Shown one piece after another: positions 59,113 through 64,000 of a stretch of 64,000 bases of DNA (position 1 is the stretch's first letter; each line of letters begins with the position of its first letter). The stretch covers positions 124,001-188,000 of the forward strand of contig UQZX01000001.1 of NCBI GenBank assembly GCA_900545525.1, written 5' to 3'. The DNA is from an uncultured Prevotella sp. Lineage in GTDB: Bacteria; Bacteroidota; Bacteroidia; Bacteroidales; Bacteroidaceae. Below the pieces are notes generated by a model. That model was not told where the DNA came from, made no database searches, and saw nothing but the letters and a program-made list of their open reading frames with translations. A program made the position numbers and the translations under genes.

Positions 59113-61722
59113 TTAAAGACTCCCCACATTATATCCCATGCGTTCCATCTCAAGCGATGCCCAGATGAACGGACCTACACCCTTACCGTCGTTGTCGCGT
59201 ATGGGTTCGCTTATGTAATATTCAAACGAACCGTCGCGGCGTCTGTTCTCTTTTACCTTTGGGGCAGCCTTCAGAACGTATTTGTTTATGCCCGGACCGA
59301 GTCCCGACACCTCGCAGCAGCGTGTAAGCGATATTGTCTTGTCGGCATTTACACGTACAAACTGCTTCAGTATTCCCTTGTATGCCTTTATGCCTGCCTC
59401 TTTAAGGCTGTTGTCAAAATATCCGAGACGTGAGCCTTTCAGCAGTACGTATGCAAACATAGAAGATGCCGTTGCCTCAAGATAGTTGCGCGGATCCTTT
59501 ACATCCATCACGTCATACCACACTCCGGTCTTCTCGTCCTGATACTTCACGGTGTTTTTCATCACCTTGTTGAGCATCTTGATGAAGTCGTCGCGGTGTT
59601 TGTTGTCTTTGGGCAGGGCATCAAGGACCTCAAGTATTGCCATGGCATACCAGCCCTGGGCGCGTGCCCATGTGTGCTTTGACAGTCCTGTCTCCTTGTC
59701 TGCCCAGAACATTGTGCGCGTTTCGTCCCACGCATGCTTCCACAGTCCGGTCTTCTCGTCGAATGTGCGGTTGAAAGTCTTCGCTATCTGCTCGTGTGCG
59801 TCGTTGTAGTACTTCTCTGCCTTCTTCTCTCCTTTCAGTATCGGGGCTGCCATTGTGTAGAACGGATGTCCCATGTACACGCCGTCGAGCCACACCTGAT
59901 TGGCATATATCGCCTTGTGCCACCACACCTTGTCTGTGGTGCGCGGCTGTTTCTCCAGCTGTTTGAAGACGGTGCGCAGCGCGATTTCGTTCTTTGCTTC
60001 GGGGAAAAGGTTGTTCATGCGCAGTATGAAGCGTGCCGGACGCGTGTTGTCAAGATTAAAGTCTTCGTATTTATATCCGGTGATGTTGCCCTTTGCGTCG
60101 ATCATCTTTGCAGGATATTCCTTGAGATAGCTTATTATCTTTTCGTTCTTGTGTGCCTGCCATGCGTCAAGAAGAGCTTCCAGCTCTATCCCGACCACAT
60201 ATCCCCACTTGGGCTTTGTCGCGAAATCAATCATTGTGGGGTCTGGGTTGCGCTGTATTTCCGACATTGCCATCCACTCGCTGTATGTGGAGTAGGGCGC
60301 CTCGGCAAGTATTATGTTGCCGTTTATCTTGAGGTTCTCGAAGTTTATGTCGTGGCTCTTGCCTGTGCGGCGCACCGGTTCTTCAGTAACACCGTTGAAC
60401 GTACAGTTCTTTACATTTATATTATATATGTTGCTTTCGTCTTCCAGACCGTTGAGGAGTATACCGTATTTCGACTTTTTGCATGTAACGTTCTCCATCC
60501 ATACGTTGCGTACAGTCGGGTTATGTCCGCGCTCTGCGGCTTCTTTCGGCTGGTAATGCAGGTTGATGCGCATAACTGCCTCCTTGCATACGCCCACCGT
60601 TACGTTTCTCATATATACATTTTCGGTCACTCCGCCTCGGCACGAGTTTGTCTTTATGCGCAGTATGCGGTCGAGGTTTGGCGAGTCCATGCGGCAGTTC
60701 TCTACAAACACGTTGTTGCATCCGCCTGATATCTCAGAACCGATGACCACGCCTCCGTGTCCGTCTTTCATCGTACATCCTCTCACGATGATGTTCTTCG
60801 ACGGGCGTCCGTCGCGCCGTCCGTCACCGTTTCGTCCGCTCTTAATGGCGATACAGTCGTCACCCGTGTCGAACACGCAGTTTTCTATCAGCACGTCCTC
60901 GCACGACTCAGGGTCGCAGCCGTCGCCGTTAGGCCCTTCGTTCTCCACCTTCACGCCACGCACGGTGATGTTCTTTGAGAACAGCGGGTGCATTACCCAG
61001 AACGGAGAGTTGAGCATTGTGACGTTTTCTATAAGGATGTTCTCCGAGTTCACGAGGTTCACGAGCTGCATGCGCAGTCCCTTGCCCATTCCGAACACGC
61101 GCTTTTCCAGCGGAGTGTTGTCCTCGCACATCTGCTGCAGCTGGTCGCGGTAGCCCATTGTCTGTCCTGGGGCGGGGAAACGGCAGTTTTCCGTTGTCTT
61201 CTTCTCGTCATATCCGAAGTAGGGCACGCCTGTCCACTGCCAGAAGGTGTCGTTGTTTCCGTTGCCGTCGATAGTTCCCTCACCTGTTATAGCAATGTTC
61301 TTTGCACCGTTCGAGTATATGCACGGTGAGTAGTTGTACAGGTCAAGACCCTCGTATCTTGTATAGACAAGCGGATAAAGCTCGGGCTGGAATGCGAATT
61401 TCAGCACCGCACCTTTTTCAAGTACCAAGTTTACATTGCTCTTCAGCGTTATTGCGCCGGTCATGAACGTGCCTGCAGGCACAACAACCTTGCCGCCGCC
61501 TTTTTTCGAACACAGGTCTATTGCCTTAAGTATTGCCTTTTGGTTCTTTGCCGCCGTGGCTTTTGTCGATGCGCCATACTTTGTAATGTTGTATGTGGCG
61601 TCTGCAAATGTCGGGGCAACGATGCGTGCCTCGATTTTTCTGTACATTCCTTCGTCCCAACCGTCGGCAAGCATTGTCAGCGGGAGGAGCAGAAGAAAAA
61701 GAAGGATGTTTGTCTTTTTCAT
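59113..61722 (-). CDS. GH28 polygalacturonase / GH105 unsaturated glucuronyl-hydrolase fusion
   Basis: The 869-residue protein starts with a signal peptide (MKKTNILLFLLLLPLTMLA). The first ~480 residues are a GH28 beta-helix with its acidic motifs (GDGCDPESCEDVLIE, VFDTGDDCIAIKSGRN, DGHGGVVIGSE, RILRIKTN). Residues ~530-869 are a GH105 (alpha/alpha)6 domain (HKAIYANQVWLDGVYMGHPF, the acceptor segment TWARAQGWYAMAILEVL, and a RCCEVSGLGPG ending). GH28 cuts galacturonan internally or from the end, and GH105 removes the unsaturated uronic acid left by lyases. The fusion puts both steps in one periplasmic enzyme. It lies 72 bases upstream of the pectate lyase gene. Confidence 0.9.
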   Translation of the reverse strand: MKKTNILLFLLLLPLTMLADGWDEGMYRKIEARIVAPTFADATYNITKYGASTKATAAKNQKAILKAIDLCSKKGGGKVVVPAGTFMTGAITLKSNVNLVLEKGAVLKFAFQPELYPLVYTRYEGLDLYNYSPCIYSNGAKNIAITGEGTIDGNGNNDTFWQWTGVPYFGYDEKKTTENCRFPAPGQTMGYRDQLQQMCEDNTPLEKRVFGMGKGLRMQLVNLVNSENILIENVTMLNSPFWVMHPLFSKNITVRGVKVENEGPNGDGCDPESCEDVLIENCVFDTGDDCIAIKSGRNGDGRRDGRPSKNIIVRGCTMKDGHGGVVIGSEISGGCNNVFVENCRMDSPNLDRILRIKTNSCRGGVTENVYMRNVTVGVCKEAVMRINLHYQPKEAAERGHNPTVRNVWMENVTCKKSKYGILLNGLEDESNIYNINVKNCTFNGVTEEPVRRTGKSHDINFENLKINGNIILAEAPYSTYSEWMAMSEIQRNPDPTMIDFATKPKWGYVVGIELEALLDAWQAHKNEKIISYLKEYPAKMIDAKGNITGYKYEDFNLDNTRPARFILRMNNLFPEAKNEIALRTVFKQLEKQPRTTDKVWWHKAIYANQVWLDGVYMGHPFYTMAAPILKGEKKAEKYYNDAHEQIAKTFNRTFDEKTGLWKHAWDETRTMFWADKETGLSKHTWARAQGWYAMAILEVLDALPKDNKHRDDFIKMLNKVMKNTVKYQDEKTGVWYDVMDVKDPRNYLEATASSMFAYVLLKGSRLGYFDNSLKEAGIKAYKGILKQFVRVNADKTISLTRCCEVSGLGPGINKYVLKAAPKVKENRRRDGSFEYYISEPIRDNDGKGVGPFIWASLEMERMGYNVGSL

Positions 61723-61751
61723 GTTTGTTGTTTGAAGTTTTTAGGAAGTTT

Positions 61752-61790
61752 AAGAGGACTCGGGCAGCCCGGAGCTCTTCGGGTCCTCTT
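61752..61790 (-). terminator. hairpin between the two GH28 genes
   Basis: AAGAGGA and TCCTCTT pair around CGGGC/GCCCG-type inner arms, followed on the minus strand by AAACTTCC. The lack of a clear U tract suggests a processing or partial-termination site. Confidence 0.45.
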
Positions 61791-61801
61791 AAATCTCTTT
61801 A

Positions 61802-63193
61802 TTATTTCCAGTTTGTTGTAATGTTTTCAAAATAAATGTCGTGGCTCTTGCCCGTTGCCTTTATCGGGTCTGCTGCAAGTCCGTTGAACGTACAGTTCTT
61901 TACATGCACGTTGTATACGCGGTCCTCATCATCCAGGCCGTTTATCAGCACGCCGTGCTTCGACTTCTGGCATGTAACGTTTTCCATGAATATGTTGCGT
62001 ACTGTCGGTATATGCCCGCGCTCCGCAATCTCGTTGGGCTCGTAGACAAGGTTGATGCGCATAACGGCCTCGGCGCACTGTCCCACTTCTATGTTGCGCA
62101 TGTATACGTTTTGTATTATGCCGCCGCGGCATGTGTTCGTCTTTATGCGCAGTACGCGGTCAAGGTTTGGCGAGTCCATCTTGCAGTCCTCTGCAAAGAT
62201 GTTGTCGCATCCGCCCGATATCTCTGAGCCAATCACCACGCCTCCGTGTCCGTCAGCCATCGTGCACTTGCGTATTATCACGTTCTTGCACGGTATGTTT
62301 GCGTTAAGACCGTCGGCGTTGCGTCCGCTCTTCAGGGCAATGCAGTCATCGCCCGTATGGAAGGTGCATCCCTCTATGAGCACGTTCTCGCACGACTCGG
62401 GGTCGCAGCCGTCACCGTTCGGACCTTCGTTGAACACCTTCACGTTCCTTACAGTGAGGTTCTTGCAGAATAGCGGGTGCATAACCCAGAACGGAGAGTT
62501 AAGCAGTTCGACACCCTCTATGATTACATTGTTGCAGCGCACGAAGTTCACAAGCTGCGGGCGCAGACCCTTTCCCTTGCCGAATACGCGTTCTGCCACC
62601 GGCACACGGTTGTCGCTCATCTTCAGCAGTTCGGCACGCGTGCCCACCTTTGCCGTTCCCTGCCATTCGTCAACTCCCTCCTTATAACCGTGGTGTTTGT
62701 TTCCTTTCATGTACCACCAGCGCTCGTTGCTTCCGTTGCCGTTTACAATTCCCTCGCCTGTCAGTCCGATGTTCTCACAGTCTATGGCATATATGCACGG
62801 CTGATAGTTCATTATGTCCAGCCCTTCCCAGCGGGTGTATACCAGGGGATACAGGTCGCGGTCGAAGGCGAAGATAACCTCTGCACCTTTGCTTACAACA
62901 AGATTTACATTGCTTTTCAGTGTTATTGCTCCGGTGTTCCATTTTCCTGCCGGTATTACCACGCGTCCGCCGCCAGCCTTGTTGCATGCGATGATAGCTT
63001 TGTTTATCGCCTTTTGGTTCTTTGCCGCAGTCGCCTTTACGGAAGCTCCGTATTTTGTGATGTTGAAAATGCGGTCGGCAAATACCGGAGCCTTGATGTT
63101 TTTCTCAATCTGTTTGTACTCCGTGTCCCATACGGATGCCGTCATTGCCATAGGGAACAGGAGGCATAACAATAATGTTTTTAGATGTCTCAT
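61802..63193 (-). CDS. secreted GH28 polygalacturonase-like enzyme
   Basis: The 463-residue protein begins MRHLKTLLLCLLFPMAMTAS, a signal peptide, and continues as a GH28 beta-helix with the same catalytic motifs as the fused neighbour (GDGCDPESCENVLIE, TFHTGDDCIALKSGRN, DGHGGVVIGSE, RVLRIKTN). I used ATG 63193; the open frame to 63301 adds residues with no family match. It is very similar to the N-terminal half of the downstream GH28-GH105 gene, so the two probably arose by tandem duplication. A promoter-bearing repeat lies ~110 bases upstream. Confidence 0.9.
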   Translation of the reverse strand: MRHLKTLLLCLLFPMAMTASVWDTEYKQIEKNIKAPVFADRIFNITKYGASVKATAAKNQKAINKAIIACNKAGGGRVVIPAGKWNTGAITLKSNVNLVVSKGAEVIFAFDRDLYPLVYTRWEGLDIMNYQPCIYAIDCENIGLTGEGIVNGNGSNERWWYMKGNKHHGYKEGVDEWQGTAKVGTRAELLKMSDNRVPVAERVFGKGKGLRPQLVNFVRCNNVIIEGVELLNSPFWVMHPLFCKNLTVRNVKVFNEGPNGDGCDPESCENVLIEGCTFHTGDDCIALKSGRNADGLNANIPCKNVIIRKCTMADGHGGVVIGSEISGGCDNIFAEDCKMDSPNLDRVLRIKTNTCRGGIIQNVYMRNIEVGQCAEAVMRINLVYEPNEIAERGHIPTVRNIFMENVTCQKSKHGVLINGLDDEDRVYNVHVKNCTFNGLAADPIKATGKSHDIYFENITTNWK

Positions 63194-63303
63194 AAAATTA
63201 AAATTATAATGTATTCGGTTTAAGTTTGACTCTTTTACATTTGTAGTTGTCCGGAGCACCCGCTCCGATATGTAGTTTGATTTTCGTTCAGATGTTTTCA
63301 CAA

Positions 63304-63449
63304 ACTATGCAAAGATAATGCAAGCCGAATGCAATCAAGCCCGCTTGAAATTGCTGAGGCGCAGCTTATCTTATGCAAAGATAATGCAAGCCGAACGCAA
63401 TCAAGCTCGCTTGTAATTGCTGAGGCGCAGCTTATCTTATGCAAAGATA
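63304..63449 (-). repeat. promoter-bearing dispersed repeat, copies d1 and d2 in tandem
   Basis: Two copies in the same orientation share a central TTATCTTTGCATAAGATAA junction (minus-strand reading). The terminal TATCTTTG (63308-63315, minus strand) points to the GH28 gene. Confidence 0.82.
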
Positions 63450-63619
63450 CACATTATATTATAATTAATTATCATCCGCATTCCGTTTTTTAGAATAATT
63501 GGGATTTCATGCCAATATTCAATCTCCTTGTCTGTCAAGGCAATTCGTGCACAATGAAAGGGCTATGTGCCGTATATGCAAGACTAAATGTTAAATATAT
63601 TGATTTTTAATATAAAAAG

Positions 63620-63651
63620 TTTGTTGTTGTCATTATAAAACTTTATATTTG
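63620..63651 (+). promoter_or_regulatory. promoter of an intergenic RNA (TTTG, N20, TATATTTG)
   Basis: TTTG at 63620-63623 and TATATTTG at 63644-63651, 20 bases apart. Confidence 0.55.
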
Positions 63652-63657
63652 CGATAT

Positions 63658-63731
63658 CTTATTTATGATTTCGATAGTTTTACGAAATCACTTTCGAGGT
63701 TGACAGCATCCTGCGTCAACCTCTTTTTTAT
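63658..63731 (+). ncRNA. predicted ~73-nt two-hairpin small RNA
   Basis: Hairpin one pairs GATTTCG (63667-63673) with CGAAATC (63683-63689). Hairpin two pairs GAGGTTGAC (63696-63704) with GTCAACCTC (63715-63723), followed by TTTTTTA, an intrinsic terminator. No open frame is present. It sits in the 807-bp gap after the GH28 gene. Confidence 0.55.
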
Positions 63732-63840
63732 GATATATGCCACATACATTAAGTTCTTCTTTCATAAGCGGATATGCAACGCCTTTTAGCCTGTGGTCAA
63801 ACAAATATGTGAAAAAATTGTGCAGGCTAAGTATTTATCC

Positions 63841-64000
63841 GTATATCTGACTTCGTATAAACTACGTCTTATATACTTCCGCCCGACAAAAAACAAATGA
63901 ATTTGTTGTTTTGTTCTCGACTTATTCGTATATTTGACTTCGTCTCCGACTACGTCTTATATACTTCCGCTCGACAAAAAACAAATAAATTTGTTGTTTT
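63841..64000. repeat. direct repeats of about 73 bases at the window edge
   Basis: A 72-base unit at 63841-63912 recurs at 63928-64000 with a few changes and one extra base. Both contain CTACGTCTTATATACTTCCG and end with a small palindrome, ACAAAT/ATTTGT. The array may continue past the window. Confidence 0.75.

Noticed and set aside
59734..60729. 331-codon open frame antisense to the GH28-GH105 gene
   Set aside because: It lies wholly within the GH28-GH105 coding region, whose catalytic motifs are intact.

Overview
The window is a chromosomal segment of a Bacteroidales bacterium, most likely a member of the Prevotellaceae. The evidence is family content (GT117/DUF2723, DUF4230, DUF4199, DUF5686, DUF6048/DUF6452-type proteins, a PiT-family phosphate transporter, lipoproteins with Bacteroidetes-style lipoboxes) and promoters of the Bacteroidetes type, a -33 TTTG and a -7 TAnnTTTG separated by 18 to 20 bases, which recur upstream of many genes. 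No genus-level marker was compared, so the genus is an inference. Layout: 1-13117 is a leftward block of housekeeping and envelope genes (a truncated unknown gene, queG, a polysaccharide deacetylase, a GT117 membrane glycosyltransferase, a YqaA-type membrane protein, a multispanning membrane protein, purD, a dipeptidyl-peptidase-IV-like S9 peptidase, a THUMP RNA methyltransferase, cysE). 13624-25894 runs rightward: phosphate transporter, a GIN-domain lipoprotein, a tight five-gene cluster (nucleotidyltransferase, ATP-grasp, CDP-alcohol phosphatidyltransferase, HAD phosphatase, DUF5686 outer-membrane protein) that looks like an unusual phospholipid head-group pathway, a hotdog thioesterase, a LacI-family regulator with an evident operator, and a META lipoprotein. 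25988-41405 is mostly leftward (DUF4230 pair, xth, ribH, TPR protein, folate cyclo-ligase, S41 peptidase, dCMP deaminase, M3 peptidase, Crp/Fnr regulator, apbE, DUF6048/DUF6452, GT2, DUF4199) with recF-DUF721 facing right. 41747-54168 runs rightward: SRP RNA and tRNA-Thr, an NYN nuclease, groES-groL, an AmgK-like kinase fused to a RapZ C-terminal domain with a MurU-like nucleotidyltransferase (peptidoglycan amino-sugar recycling), McrBC, and guaA. 54395-63193 is leftward: a small secreted DnaJ-zinc-finger-like protein, an IS982-family remnant, a DUF4143 ATPase, and a pectin-degradation cluster (PL1 pectate lyase, a GH28-GH105 fusion, a second GH28). The most striking material is between the genes. 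Five intergenic regions carry arrays of degenerate units at an exact 22-bp period with A and T tracts about 11 bp apart. A second family of 90-290 bp palindromic elements ends in a GTGAGTNCGA-type inverted terminal repeat. A third family, about 85 bp, carries a TATCTTTG -7 box and always points it at the adjacent gene. Three short intergenic RNAs with their own promoter and terminator are predicted. A palindromic repeat has also inserted in frame into the MurU-like gene. None of these repeat families could be searched against databases here, so whether they are new is open.
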